From contig CAMFHE010000002.1 in assembly GCA_945952045.1 (NCBI GenBank), forward strand, positions 62,001-126,000: a stretch of DNA of 64,000 nucleotides, in the 5' to 3' direction. A program made the translations under genes and the position numbers. Within the stretch, counting starts at the first letter, position 1. Each line of letters opens with the position of its first letter. Shown here in pieces: positions 51,022 through 59,658 of the stretch. This DNA is from an uncultured Rhizobium sp. (GTDB taxonomy: Bacteria; Pseudomonadota; Alphaproteobacteria; Rhizobiales; Rhizobiaceae). The notes beneath the pieces were generated by a model. It saw only the letters and a list, made by a program, of their open reading frames with translations, was not told where the DNA came from and did not search any database.

Positions 51022-51960
51022 ATGAACCAATCCATCACCGCCCTGGCCTCCGCGTCGCCGAAGGCCGGAAGAAAGGGCAAGCTCCGCTACAAGACGCTGC
51101 GCAAGCTCGTGCCCTATCTCTATGTGACCCCGGCGACGCTTCTGCTGGTGCTTCTGATGCTCTTTCCGATGGCGATGGTGCTGCGCTACTCGCTGATGGA
51201 CGGCGCCATCATGAAGCGGGACGCCGCATTCGCCGGGTTGCAGAACTATATCACCATCTTCCAGAACCCGGTCTTCTGGCAATCGGTCTATCAGACGCTC
51301 TATTTCACCGTGATGAGCGTGGTGTTTCACTTCGTGCTCGGGCTCGCCTTCGCGCTGCTGCTCAACACCAATCGCGTCGATCCGCTGATCCGCAGCATCC
51401 TGCGCGTGCTGTTCATTCTTCCCTGGCTGTTCACCGCCGTCATCATCGCCATCATCTGGCGGCTGCTGCTCGACCCCAACGGCGTCGTCAACAGCGTGCT
51501 GATGGCCCTGCATATCGTCGACTTCAAGGTCGAGTGGTTCTCCTCGACGAAGACGGCGATCCATGCGCTGACCTTCGCCAACATCTGGGCGGGCTATCCG
51601 CTGTTCATGGTCAGCCTGCTCGCCGGCCTCCAGGGCATTTCCAAGGAGCTTTACGAGGCAGCCGGCATCGACGGCGCCAACGAGTTCCAGAAATTCTGGT
51701 ACATCACCATTCCGCAGCTGATGCCGATCATCATCAGCATTTCTCTGCTGGATTTCATCTGGACCATGCAGGTCTTCCCGCTGGTGTGGATGACGACGGG
51801 CGGCGGGCCGATCTACGCCACGGAAATGCTGTCCACCTTTACCTACAAGCTGGCCTTCGCCCAGTATGAATTCTCGCTCGCCTCGGCCAGCGCCATCATC
51901 ATCCTCATCATTTCCATGAGCGTGACCTACTTCTACATCAAGCACCAGCAGCGGCGGTAA
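51022..51960 (+). CDS. CUT1-type sugar ABC transporter permease (first)
   Basis: A 312-residue MalF/UgpA-like permease with six hydrophobic segments and the EAA motif EAAGIDGANEFQKFWYITIP (about residues 211-230). Start MNQSITAL at 51022; longer frames run through the repeat. It pairs with the permease 6 bases downstream. Confidence 0.9.
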   Translation: MNQSITALASASPKAGRKGKLRYKTLRKLVPYLYVTPATLLLVLLMLFPMAMVLRYSLMDGAIMKRDAAFAGLQNYITIFQNPVFWQSVYQTLYFTVMSVVFHFVLGLAFALLLNTNRVDPLIRSILRVLFILPWLFTAVIIAIIWRLLLDPNGVVNSVLMALHIVDFKVEWFSSTKTAIHALTFANIWAGYPLFMVSLLAGLQGISKELYEAAGIDGANEFQKFWYITIPQLMPIIISISLLDFIWTMQVFPLVWMTTGGGPIYATEMLSTFTYKLAFAQYEFSLASASAIIILIISMSVTYFYIKHQQRR

Positions 51961-51966
51961 CCGGTC

Positions 51967-52812
51967 ATGGCAAAACGCACCTTCAAGAACACCGTCCTGC
52001 CAACGCTTCTCACCTATCTCGGCCTTGCCGTCGGCCTGGTCTTTGCCGCATTCCCGATCGTCTGGATGTTCTTCAGCTCGCTGAAGTCCAACACGGAAAT
52101 CTTCGCCCTGCCGCCGAAGCTCCTGCCGGACAATTTCACCATCGCCGCCTATCTGACGATCTTCAACGATCCGACGAAAGTGCGCTTCTTCATCAACAGC
52201 TACTTCGTCGCCGGCGTGGTCACCGTGCTGACGCTGCTGATCGCGATCCTGACGGCCTATGCCTTCAGCCGCTATAATTTCCGCTTCAAGAACACGCTGA
52301 ACATCTTCATCATCAGCACGCAGACGGTGCCGCCGATCACGCTGCTCATCCCCTATTTCGGGATGGTGGTCGCCTTGCGGATTTTCGACACCTATCTGGC
52401 GCTGGTGCTGACCTATCTGGTCTTCACCCTGCCCTATGCCATCCTGTTGATGACGGGTTATCTCAACACCTTGCCGAAGGAACTCGACGAGGCGGTGCTG
52501 GTCGATGGCGGATCGAGCTGGACGGCGCTGTGGCGGGTCATCGTGCCGGTCTCCGTGCCCGGCATCGTCGCCACCGGCGTCTACACCTTCCTGCTGGCCT
52601 GGAACGAATTCCTGTTCGCGCTGACGCTGACGAAATCCATGGATCTGAGGACGGTGCCGATCGGCATCCAGCTGCTCATGGGCCAGCATGCCTTCGAGTG
52701 GAACGAGATGATGGCGATGAGCGTGCTCGGATCGCTGCCGCTGCTCGTGCTCTACCTCGTCGCCCAGCGCTACTTCCTGGCCGGCATGACGGCGGGATCG
52801 GTGAAGAGCTGA
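51967..52812 (+). CDS. CUT1-type sugar ABC transporter permease (second)
   Basis: A 281-residue MalG/UgpE-like permease with six spans. The EAA-like motif is ELDEAVLVDGGSSWTALWRV. It ends the importer operon; the ATPase is probably the UgpC-type protein at 41702-42847. A hairpin terminator follows. Confidence 0.9.
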   Translation: MAKRTFKNTVLPTLLTYLGLAVGLVFAAFPIVWMFFSSLKSNTEIFALPPKLLPDNFTIAAYLTIFNDPTKVRFFINSYFVAGVVTVLTLLIAILTAYAFSRYNFRFKNTLNIFIISTQTVPPITLLIPYFGMVVALRIFDTYLALVLTYLVFTLPYAILLMTGYLNTLPKELDEAVLVDGGSSWTALWRVIVPVSVPGIVATGVYTFLLAWNEFLFALTLTKSMDLRTVPIGIQLLMGQHAFEWNEMMAMSVLGSLPLLVLYLVAQRYFLAGMTAGSVKS

Positions 52813-52813
52813 C

Positions 52814-52861
52814 ACACGACAAAATATGCGGCTTCGTGAACGCGAAGCCGCATAGTCGTGT
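52814..52861. terminator. Bidirectional terminator between CUT1 importer and M20 hydrolase genes
   Basis: ATGCGGCTTCG (52826-52836), loop TGAACG, and CGAAGCCGCAT (52843-52853) form an 11-bp stem; ACACGAC (52814-52820) and GTCGTGT (52855-52861) extend it after a small bulge. The genes on both sides are convergent. Confidence 0.65.
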
Positions 52862-52891
52862 CCGGTGATGATTGTGAAATTCGGACGGCTT

Positions 52892-54139
52892 TTAGCCCGC
52901 AGAGGCCAGCGTTTCGACGACACCGAGCATGACTTGCGCGCCGCAAACCATATGCGCGTCGCTGACGAATTCGGCCTCGTTATGGCTGATGCCCTTGCGG
53001 CAGGGAACGAAGATCATCGCGGTCGGCGCGACGCGGCTGACGAACAGCGCATCGTGAAACGCGCCTGAGACCATCGGGCGGCTCTTGAGACCGAGAGCCT
53101 GGCTGGCCTCTTCTATCGCGGTCGTGATCGCAGGGTCAAAGCGCCCCGGCGCCATGTCGACGCGCCGGCTGATCGTCACGACACATTCCCGGCTTTCGGC
53201 CGCAGCCTCGCATTCCCGGCGCACATGCAGCTCCATTGCGCCAAGCGTCGCGGCGTCCGGATGGCGGATATCGACGGTGAAGGTGACCGACCGGGGGATG
53301 ACGTTGATCGAGCCCGGCTCGGCGGCGATGCGGCCGACCGTCAGCCGCGCATCGGGATCGGCCGGCATGACCGCCGATTGCAGGCTGGCAATCGCCGCCG
53401 CCGCCGCGCTCATCGGGTCCTTGCGGAATTCCAGCGGCGTCGTGCCGGCATGCGCGGCCTCGCCGGAAAAGATCACTTCCAGCCATTTCGTGCCCTGCAC
53501 CGCTGTGACGACGCCGATCGGCACCTCCTCGCGTTCGAGGATCGGACCCTGTTCGATATGCAGTTCGACGAAGGCGCAGACCGCATGACCCGTCGGCCGG
53601 ATCTCGGCTTCGGGAAGGGCCGCCAGCGTCGCCGCCAGTTCATCGGCCAGGACCGGGCCATCCGTCGCCTGGGTTTTTTCCCAGTCGGCTACCTTTCCGG
53701 CGCCGGCAAAGGCCATGGAGCCCATGCAGCCCGGCGCATAGCGGCTGCCTTCCTCATTGGTGAACGCGACGACCTCGACTGCGCGCTCCGTCTCGATACC
53801 GGCATCCTCCAGCGCTTCGAGCGCTTCGAAGGCGATCAGCGTCCCGAGCGCGCCATCGAAACGGCCGCCATTCGGCTGGCTGTCGAGATGGCTGCCGATC
53901 AGCAGCGACGGCAGCGACGCATCGCGCCCCTCGCGGCGGATGAAGAGATTGGCGATGTCGTCCTGAAAGACGGTGAAGCCGCGGGCGAGCCCGCGCTCGG
54001 CCAGCAGCCTGCGCGCCGCACGGTCCTCGACCCCCAGCGCCTGCCGGTTGACGCCGCCGGCCGGCGTTGCGCCGATCGCCGCGAATTCGGCGACGGACGC
54101 AAGCAGGCGGCCGGCATTGACCTGCGGCTTCAGGCTCAT
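52892..54139 (-). CDS. M20-family amidohydrolase (allantoate amidohydrolase / N-carbamoyl-amino-acid hydrolase type)
   Basis: A 415-residue metallo-amidohydrolase. The zinc ligands are in GSHLDSQPNGGRFDG (His, Asp), NEEGSRYAPGCMGS (Glu), ELHIEQG (His) and GISHNEAEF (His). Members cleave allantoate, N-carbamoyl-amino acids or ureidoglycine. Start at 54139 (MSLKPQ), where its ATG overlaps the BtpA-family stop by four bases. It is the last gene of the leftward operon. With no allantoinase or uricase gene near, an N-carbamoyl or ureido compound derived from a sugar is likely, by inference. Confidence 0.88.
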   Translation of the reverse strand: MSLKPQVNAGRLLASVAEFAAIGATPAGGVNRQALGVEDRAARRLLAERGLARGFTVFQDDIANLFIRREGRDASLPSLLIGSHLDSQPNGGRFDGALGTLIAFEALEALEDAGIETERAVEVVAFTNEEGSRYAPGCMGSMAFAGAGKVADWEKTQATDGPVLADELAATLAALPEAEIRPTGHAVCAFVELHIEQGPILEREEVPIGVVTAVQGTKWLEVIFSGEAAHAGTTPLEFRKDPMSAAAAAIASLQSAVMPADPDARLTVGRIAAEPGSINVIPRSVTFTVDIRHPDAATLGAMELHVRRECEAAAESRECVVTISRRVDMAPGRFDPAITTAIEEASQALGLKSRPMVSGAFHDALFVSRVAPTAMIFVPCRKGISHNEAEFVSDAHMVCGAQVMLGVVETLASAG

Positions 54140-54978
54140 CGGCGAAGGCCTGCGATGAAGCGCTTGACCCGGTCGAGTTCGACCGCATTCCACCAGACGC
54201 CGTCATATTTCAGGGCGCTGGCGATGATGACGCCATCGGCGACGGAGAGGATGTCGTTGGCATTGTCGTGGGTGACGCCGCTTCCGACCAGCGTCGGCAG
54301 CGATCCTGCATCCTTGATCATCTTGATATAGCCGAGATCGGCGGCATGGCCGGTGCGCTGGCCGGTGGCGATGATGACGTCGGCATCGAAGAAGACGAGG
54401 TCCTTGACCTGCTCCTCGACCGGCCGGTCGGCGACGATGGCATGCGCGCCGTGCTTGACATGGGCATCGGCGAAGATGCGGATGCCGCGGGCGCGAAGAT
54501 GGGCGCGGTAACGCATGGCGCGCGCCGATTCTCCCTCCACGAAGCCTTCATTGGCGATATAGGCATTGGCCCACTGGTTGACGCGGATGAAGGAGGCCGA
54601 CGAGGCGGACGCGATGGCAAGCGCCGGAATTGCCGCATTGGCGAGCACGTTGATGCCGATCGGGCGGCCGAGTTCGCGGCGGATGCGGTCGGCGATGACG
54701 GCCATATGCGCCGAGGTCTCGTGGCCGATGTCGTCGGGCTTGGCAAACGGCACATCGCCATGGTTTTCGACGATGACGGCATCGCAGCCGCCGGTCAGAT
54801 AGGCGCGCGCATCGGAAAGACCGCGCTCGTAGATCGCCTCGACGCCTTCGTCGTCATAGCGCGGCGCGCCCGGCAGCGGCATCAGATGCACCACGCCGAT
54901 CACCGGCTTGTCGCGCCCGAAAAGCGTCTTCAAAATATCCTTGTCCTGCCGTCCGATAGGGTTGCTCATGGCGATCAC
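54136..54978 (-). CDS. BtpA/SgcQ-family protein (second copy)
   Basis: A 280-residue BtpA-family TIM barrel: VIGVVHLMPLPGAPRY, GGCDAVIVENHGDVPF, GINVLANAAIPALAIA and the C-terminal LVGSGVTHDNANDIL. The start is taken as GTG at 54978, overlapping the ribokinase stop and placed 7 bases after GGAAA; ATG at 54969 is the alternative. It differs in length and sequence from the copy at 28394-29134 but sits in the same setting: next to a PfkB kinase and a C-N hydrolase. Confidence 0.87.
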   Translation of the reverse strand: MIAMSNPIGRQDKDILKTLFGRDKPVIGVVHLMPLPGAPRYDDEGVEAIYERGLSDARAYLTGGCDAVIVENHGDVPFAKPDDIGHETSAHMAVIADRIRRELGRPIGINVLANAAIPALAIASASSASFIRVNQWANAYIANEGFVEGESARAMRYRAHLRARGIRIFADAHVKHGAHAIVADRPVEEQVKDLVFFDADVIIATGQRTGHAADLGYIKMIKDAGSLPTLVGSGVTHDNANDILSVADGVIIASALKYDGVWWNAVELDRVKRFIAGLRR

Positions 54979-55880
54979 ACGTTTTCCAGTTTCAATGTCT
55001 CGATAAGGGCGGCGACGTCCGCCCGGGTGGGAAAGGAGGCAAGCGTGCCGGCCCGGCTGACGGCGAGGCCGGCCGCGCGCGTCGCCAGCCTTGCGGCCTC
55101 GGAAAGGGAGACGCGCTGCGCCAGAAGCCCGGCCAAGGTGCCGGCAAAACAGTCGCCGGCCCCGCTGGCATCGATGGCGTCGCGCTTTTCCGCTTCGATG
55201 CGCAGCCGCGCGGCGTCATCGAGAAGGAGCGCGCCCTCGGAACCGAGCGTCACGATGACGGTGGTGGCGCCCATGACGCGCAGGCGTTCGGCGGCGCGGT
55301 CGGGATCGGTCTCGCCAGTCAGGGCCTCGGCCTCCGGCCGATTGACGATCAGCAACGATACGGCCGAGAGATCGGGCGTTTGCGCCGGAAGCGGGCTCGG
55401 ATTGAGAACCGTGAACAGCCCGGCCGCCTGCGCCGCCGCCAGGCATTGTGCGGTGACATCGGCGCTCAGATTGCCCTGCATCAACAGCATGTCTCCGGCG
55501 CGCCAGCTTGATCCAAGCGGCGACATGGCCAGCGGATCGAAGGCCTCGGCGCATTGAGCGGCCGTGACGATGACGTTTTCGCCCTGGCGGTCGATCAGGA
55601 TCGCCGAGCGGTCGCTCGGCAGATCGAGGCGCGACAGGCGCAGCCCGGCGATCTCGCCGGAAAGCAGGCTTTCCATCCGCTCGCCGGCCGCATCCTTGCC
55701 GACGGGCGCCCAGAGCGTCACCGGCGCGCCGGTGCGGGCGGCGGCGACGGCCTGGTTTGCGCCCTTGCCGCCCAGCCCCTCGCCGGCGGCATCCGCATTC
55801 AGCGTTTCGCCCGGCAGCGGCAGCCGCTGCAGGCGAAAGCTCATGTCAACGCAGACATTGCCGACGACGTGGATGGCCAT
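54975..55880 (-). CDS. rbsK: Ribokinase (PfkB family)
   Basis: A 301-residue ribokinase-like enzyme: GLGGKGANQAVAAARTG at the N-terminus, VTLGSEGALL, and DASGAGDCFAGTLAGLLA at the C-terminus with the catalytic Asp. The start MAIHVVG at 55880 is chosen. It lies between the GATase1-like gene (16 bases) and the BtpA-family gene (overlap). The symbol is by similarity; the substrate may be a ribosyl compound rather than free ribose. Confidence 0.85.
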   Translation of the reverse strand: MAIHVVGNVCVDMSFRLQRLPLPGETLNADAAGEGLGGKGANQAVAAARTGAPVTLWAPVGKDAAGERMESLLSGEIAGLRLSRLDLPSDRSAILIDRQGENVIVTAAQCAEAFDPLAMSPLGSSWRAGDMLLMQGNLSADVTAQCLAAAQAAGLFTVLNPSPLPAQTPDLSAVSLLIVNRPEAEALTGETDPDRAAERLRVMGATTVIVTLGSEGALLLDDAARLRIEAEKRDAIDASGAGDCFAGTLAGLLAQRVSLSEAARLATRAAGLAVSRAGTLASFPTRADVAALIETLKLENV

Positions 55881-55896
55881 GGCCGGGACCTTTCGC

Positions 55897-56661
55897 TCAG
55901 TCCGTCGCCCAGGCGAGCATCTGCTCGAACAGGGTCTTGTAGCCGGCCCAGGCGATGAATTCCGGGGGCAGCCAGTGCGGGCCGACATCCGAAGTCCAGA
56001 CGAGAGTCCGGCCCTTGCCATAGGTGCCGGTGACCAGCAGCGGCAGCGAACCATATTCGCTGGAGACGGTCATCAACTGGTTGGCGCCCTCTTTCAGCGT
56101 CACCTCGTTGAAGCCGAGCAGATAGGGGAATTCGCCCGAGATGCCCGACAGGATCGGATGCGAGGCATCGCCCGAAACGACGGGCGTGAAACCTTCCGGC
56201 ACTTCGACGCGGTCGTCGACGGACAGGCAGGCCACCGGCAGAACCTCTTCGACGGCGGTGTTGCGGAAGCGCGCGCCGCCATTGATGCCCTGGAAGGAAT
56301 AATAGCCGCCGAACATCAGGAGCGCGCCGCCCTGATTGACGTAATCGCGCAGCAGCTTCAGGCGGTTCGGCGTGCGGCGGGAATGGATCCAGGTGTCGGG
56401 GTGCAGAAGCAGCGTATTGGCGCCGATATCCGACAGCACGATGGCGTCATAAGCCTGCAGGCCTTCCAGCGTGCTGGGAAAATCCTTCTGCGCCTCATGC
56501 GCCGGCATGAAGGTGACGTCGAAGGGGCTGTCCTTCAGCGCCTTCAGAAGCTCGTCCGCGCCGGTGTGATAGGTTACCGTCGGGAACTGGTCGAAACCCT
56601 TGATGTGGGTCGCGGTCGATACCCAGGATTCGCCGGCGAGCAGCACTTTCTTCTTGGTCAT
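55897..56661 (-). CDS. GATase1-like protein (PF07090 type) lacking the nucleophile cysteine
   Basis: A 254-residue protein of the class I glutamine amidotransferase-like fold: LLAGESWVSTATHIKGFDQ, FMPAHEA, IVLSDIGANTLLLHP and MFGGYYSFQGINGGARFRNT. The position of the amidotransferase Cys in the GxG nucleophile elbow holds Tyr/Ser (GGYYSFQG), so it is unlikely to be a glutaminase. It fits the sugar-operon subgroup related to ThuA. Role unknown; it lies between the phosphotriesterase-like gene and the ribokinase. Confidence 0.8.
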   Translation of the reverse strand: MTKKKVLLAGESWVSTATHIKGFDQFPTVTYHTGADELLKALKDSPFDVTFMPAHEAQKDFPSTLEGLQAYDAIVLSDIGANTLLLHPDTWIHSRRTPNRLKLLRDYVNQGGALLMFGGYYSFQGINGGARFRNTAVEEVLPVACLSVDDRVEVPEGFTPVVSGDASHPILSGISGEFPYLLGFNEVTLKEGANQLMTVSSEYGSLPLLVTGTYGKGRTLVWTSDVGPHWLPPEFIAWAGYKTLFEQMLAWATD

Positions 56662-56689
56662 GGAAACTCCTTGGAGAATGGGCCGGCGC

Positions 56690-57781
56690 TCAGGCGCTGG
56701 CGGAAAAGACGGATTTCGGATTTGCGATCAGCATGCGGTCGATGGCCTGCTGATCGACGCCATGGCGCTTCAGCCGTGGCAGGAAATGCTTGAGAATATA
56801 GCCGTAGCCGAAGCCGCCATAGCGCGTCAGCATGATCTTGAGGAAGACATCCTGCGACAGAAGCAGCCGGTCGCCGAAGCCCTTGTCGACAAGGGCGGCG
56901 ATGGCGCGGGCATTCTCCTCGTCGGAGGGCGATTGCGCGTCCTGATCGGCGTAGTAATAATCCATGCCGATCATGTCGTATTCCAGGAAAGCCCCGCGCC
57001 GCGCCAGCGCCATCTGGTAATCGAGATCGTTATGGCTCGGGTTCATGTGGCAGAGAACGGTGTGCCTGAGATCGGCGCCCTCCTCCTCCACCACGTTGAG
57101 AACGCGATGCGCCAAGCGCTCCCAGCCCGGCAGGTGGATCGACAATGGCAGGCCGGTGATGCGCGACGCCCGCGCCGAAGCGCGCAGCGACTTCTCTTCC
57201 TCGGCGGTGAAATTACGGCTGACGCCGACCTCGCCGATGATGCCGGCCATGATCTCCGGCTGGGTCTCGCCGCCGCCGACATCGTCGACGATGAATTGCG
57301 TGACCGCATCGACATCCATGGCCTTCAGCCAGTCCGGATGGGTATGCTCCAGATAGAAGCCGGTGCCCATGATGATGCGCAGACCGGACATTTTCGCGAT
57401 GCGGGCAAGGCCGGCGGCATCGCGGCCGATGCCGAAATTGGTGGTTTCCACCACCGTGCAGCCGCCAAGCGCCTGGAAACGCTTGAGTTCGCCCAGCGCC
57501 AGTTCGCCGTCGTCGAGCGAGACATTGTCGCGGTTCATATAGGGGTTCATGCGCAGTTCGCCGATGATCTCGATGGAGACCTTCTGCTCGGCAATCGCTT
57601 TTTCGTCGGGATGGCAGGGGCAGATCCAGCTGGTCGCGCCATCGAGGAAGATATGCTCGTGCATCAGCGTCACGCCGAGTTCGTCGACCGGAACCGGGCC
57701 GGTGACGGTCATGGCCGTGCCGGACGCCACCCCGATGGGGTGACGTTCTCTCGGGGCATCCTTGAAGAGGTGGTCGAGCAT
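56690..57781 (-). CDS. Phosphotriesterase-family metallohydrolase
   Basis: A 363-residue amidohydrolase-superfamily barrel. Metal ligands: HEH in LMHEHIFLD, Glu in GIIGEVGVS in place of the carboxylated Lys, His in LPLSIHLPGWE, His in LCHMNPSHNDLDY and Asp in LLSQDVFLK. Glu in the bridging position marks the phosphotriesterase-homology/lactonase subgroup. The start at 57781 (MLDHLF) is chosen because a longer frame overlaps the permease. It probably opens a lactone or cleaves a phospho-ester or N-glycosidic intermediate. Confidence 0.85.
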   Translation of the reverse strand: MLDHLFKDAPRERHPIGVASGTAMTVTGPVPVDELGVTLMHEHIFLDGATSWICPCHPDEKAIAEQKVSIEIIGELRMNPYMNRDNVSLDDGELALGELKRFQALGGCTVVETTNFGIGRDAAGLARIAKMSGLRIIMGTGFYLEHTHPDWLKAMDVDAVTQFIVDDVGGGETQPEIMAGIIGEVGVSRNFTAEEEKSLRASARASRITGLPLSIHLPGWERLAHRVLNVVEEEGADLRHTVLCHMNPSHNDLDYQMALARRGAFLEYDMIGMDYYYADQDAQSPSDEENARAIAALVDKGFGDRLLLSQDVFLKIMLTRYGGFGYGYILKHFLPRLKRHGVDQQAIDRMLIANPKSVFSASA

Positions 57782-57782
57782 C

Positions 57783-58793
57783 TCAGCGCCCCTTCGCACC
57801 GCCGCGGAACAGGCGGAAATTCAGCCAGATCGCGATGAGGATGATGAAGCCGGTGACGATCGGCGTGAAGAAGGGCGACAGATGCGACAGGATGAGGCCG
57901 TTGGCCAGCACCGCGACCGTCAACGCGCCGAGCACCGTGCCGACGAGCGAACCGCGCCCGCCGAAGAGGCTGGTGCCGCCAAGCACGACGGCCGCGATCA
58001 CATCCAGCTCGAAACCCTGGCCCGCATTCGAGGAACCGGAGCCGAGACGGGCGGAGAGGATGACGCCGGCCGCCGCCGATGCCGTGCCCGAGAGCACATA
58101 GACCCAGAGGATGATGCGGCGCGTATTGACGCCGGCGCGGCGCGTCGCTTCCGCATTGGCCCCGACGCCGGTGACGTAGCGGCCGAAATGGGTCTCGTTG
58201 AAGGCGATATAGGCGATGGCGAGGACGACGATGGCAATCAGCGCCGGCGCGGGAATGCCGAGCACCCAGGCGCGGCCAAGCCATACGAAGGGGCTGGTCG
58301 GCTCGATGGGGATCGAATAGCCGCCGGTGATCAGCAGCGCGAAACCGCGGATGACGGACAGGCCGGCCAGCGTCACGATGAAGGCGGGAATGCGCTCATA
58401 GGCGATGAAATAGCCCTGGATGACGCCGACGACGGCGCCGAGCGCCAGCATCAGCACGATGGCGAGCGGCCAGGGAATGCCGGCCTGAAGGGCCGCCGCC
58501 GACAGCGTCGCCGTCAGCGCCAGCACGGAGCCGACGGAAAGATCGATGCCGCCGGTGGTGATGACGAAAGTCATCGAAGCGGCGACGATCAGCAGCGGCG
58601 CGGATTGCCGGATGACGTTGAGCAGGTTCGGCGCGGTGAGAAAGGCATCTGTCGTCGCCGAGAAGAACAGGCAACAGACGACGAAGAACAGCGCAATCGA
58701 CATGACGCCGCCATTGGCCACGACCTTGTCGAGGATCGTCGCATCGCGCATGCGCGGCGGATGGCTGGCATAGGCGTTGGGTTCGGAACTCAT
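57783..58793 (-). CDS. Ribose/fructose-type ABC transporter permease (FrcC/RbsC-like)
   Basis: A 336-residue permease with the RbsC-family motif TTGGIDLSVGSVLALTAT and about ten hydrophobic segments. It overlaps the ATPase gene by four bases (ATGA) and is followed by the phosphotriesterase-like gene. With the single-domain ATPase it forms an FrcBCA-style importer. Confidence 0.9.
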   Translation of the reverse strand: MSSEPNAYASHPPRMRDATILDKVVANGGVMSIALFFVVCCLFFSATTDAFLTAPNLLNVIRQSAPLLIVAASMTFVITTGGIDLSVGSVLALTATLSAAALQAGIPWPLAIVLMLALGAVVGVIQGYFIAYERIPAFIVTLAGLSVIRGFALLITGGYSIPIEPTSPFVWLGRAWVLGIPAPALIAIVVLAIAYIAFNETHFGRYVTGVGANAEATRRAGVNTRRIILWVYVLSGTASAAAGVILSARLGSGSSNAGQGFELDVIAAVVLGGTSLFGGRGSLVGTVLGALTVAVLANGLILSHLSPFFTPIVTGFIILIAIWLNFRLFRGGAKGR

Positions 58794-59587
58794 GCGGAGG
58801 CGCCCTTTTCCCGGTTATGGCCTGCGGAACGGGCGGAAAACTTGCGCCCGACGATCAGATTGACGACGTCCTCGATATTGGTGTCCTCGATGCGGCGCTC
58901 GGCGACGTTGCGCCCTTCATACATGACCTGGATGCGGTCGCAGACGAGGAAGAGATCCTGCAGGCGATGGGTGATGAGGATGACCGAGACGCCGCGTTGC
59001 GAGACGGTGCGGATCAGTTCGAGCACGGCCTCGACTTCGGCGACGGCCAGAGCGGCAGTCGGCTCGTCCATGATCAGAACGGAGGGATTGAAGGATGCGG
59101 CGCGGCCGATGGCGATCGACTGGCGCTGGCCGCCCGAAAGGTTCTCCACCTTCATGCGCGTATCGGGAATGACGATGCCGAGATTGGAGAGCATGTCGCG
59201 GGCGCGCTCATGCATCAGCTTCTTGTCGAGCATCGGCACGCCGGCGAGGCGGCGCTTCGGCTCGCGGCCGAGGAAAAGATTGCCGGCGACATCGATCGTG
59301 TCGCAGAGCGCCAGATCCTGATAGACCATCTCGATGCGGGCGGCGCGCGCATCCGCAGGCGAGGTAAAGGCGACCTGCCTTCCGTCGATCTCGATGGTGC
59401 CGGCATCGGGAATGACGGCGCCGGACAAAACCTTGCTGATGGTCGATTTGCCCGCGCCATTGTCACCCACGAGGCCCAGGACTTCTCCCGGCTTCAGATC
59501 GAGTGAGGCGTTGTCGAGCGATTGCAAAGCGCCATAGCGCTTGGAAATGCCGGTCATCCGGACGCGGCTGACATGCGTGTCGGTCAT
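58790..59587 (-). CDS. Single-domain sugar ABC transporter ATP-binding protein (FrcA-like)
   Basis: A 265-residue ATPase with one nucleotide-binding domain: Walker A GDNGAGKST at about residues 42-50, signature LSGGQRQSIAIGRA, Walker B LIMDEPTAAL. This is the half-size form seen in the rhizobial fructose importer FrcBCA, unlike the 510-residue protein at 8166-9698. The ATG at 59587 is chosen over a TTG at 59593 because AAGG lies about 9 bases upstream. Confidence 0.9.
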   Translation of the reverse strand: MTDTHVSRVRMTGISKRYGALQSLDNASLDLKPGEVLGLVGDNGAGKSTISKVLSGAVIPDAGTIEIDGRQVAFTSPADARAARIEMVYQDLALCDTIDVAGNLFLGREPKRRLAGVPMLDKKLMHERARDMLSNLGIVIPDTRMKVENLSGGQRQSIAIGRAASFNPSVLIMDEPTAALAVAEVEAVLELIRTVSQRGVSVILITHRLQDLFLVCDRIQVMYEGRNVAERRIEDTNIEDVVNLIVGRKFSARSAGHNREKGASA

Positions 59588-59613
59588 ATTCAATGGCCCT
59601 TGCTGGAAATCCG

Positions 59614-59644
59614 GCCGCCCGGACCGATCGACAGTCCGGGCGGC
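59614..59644 (-). other. Strong hairpin between binding-protein and ATPase genes
   Basis: GCCGCCCGGAC (59614-59624), a 9-base loop and GTCCGGGCGGC (59634-59644) form a perfect 11-bp stem in the 71-base gap after the binding-protein stop. There is no T-run. Probable message-stabilising or attenuating element. Confidence 0.6.
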
Positions 59645-59658
59645 GGCGGCAGTTCGGC

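Noticed and set aside
50947..52923. 658-codon minus-strand open frame across the two CUT1 permease genes
   Set aside because: Antisense to permeases with EAA motifs; composition is charged and repetitive (Asp/Glu/Arg/Gln/His), typical of the complement of a membrane-protein gene.
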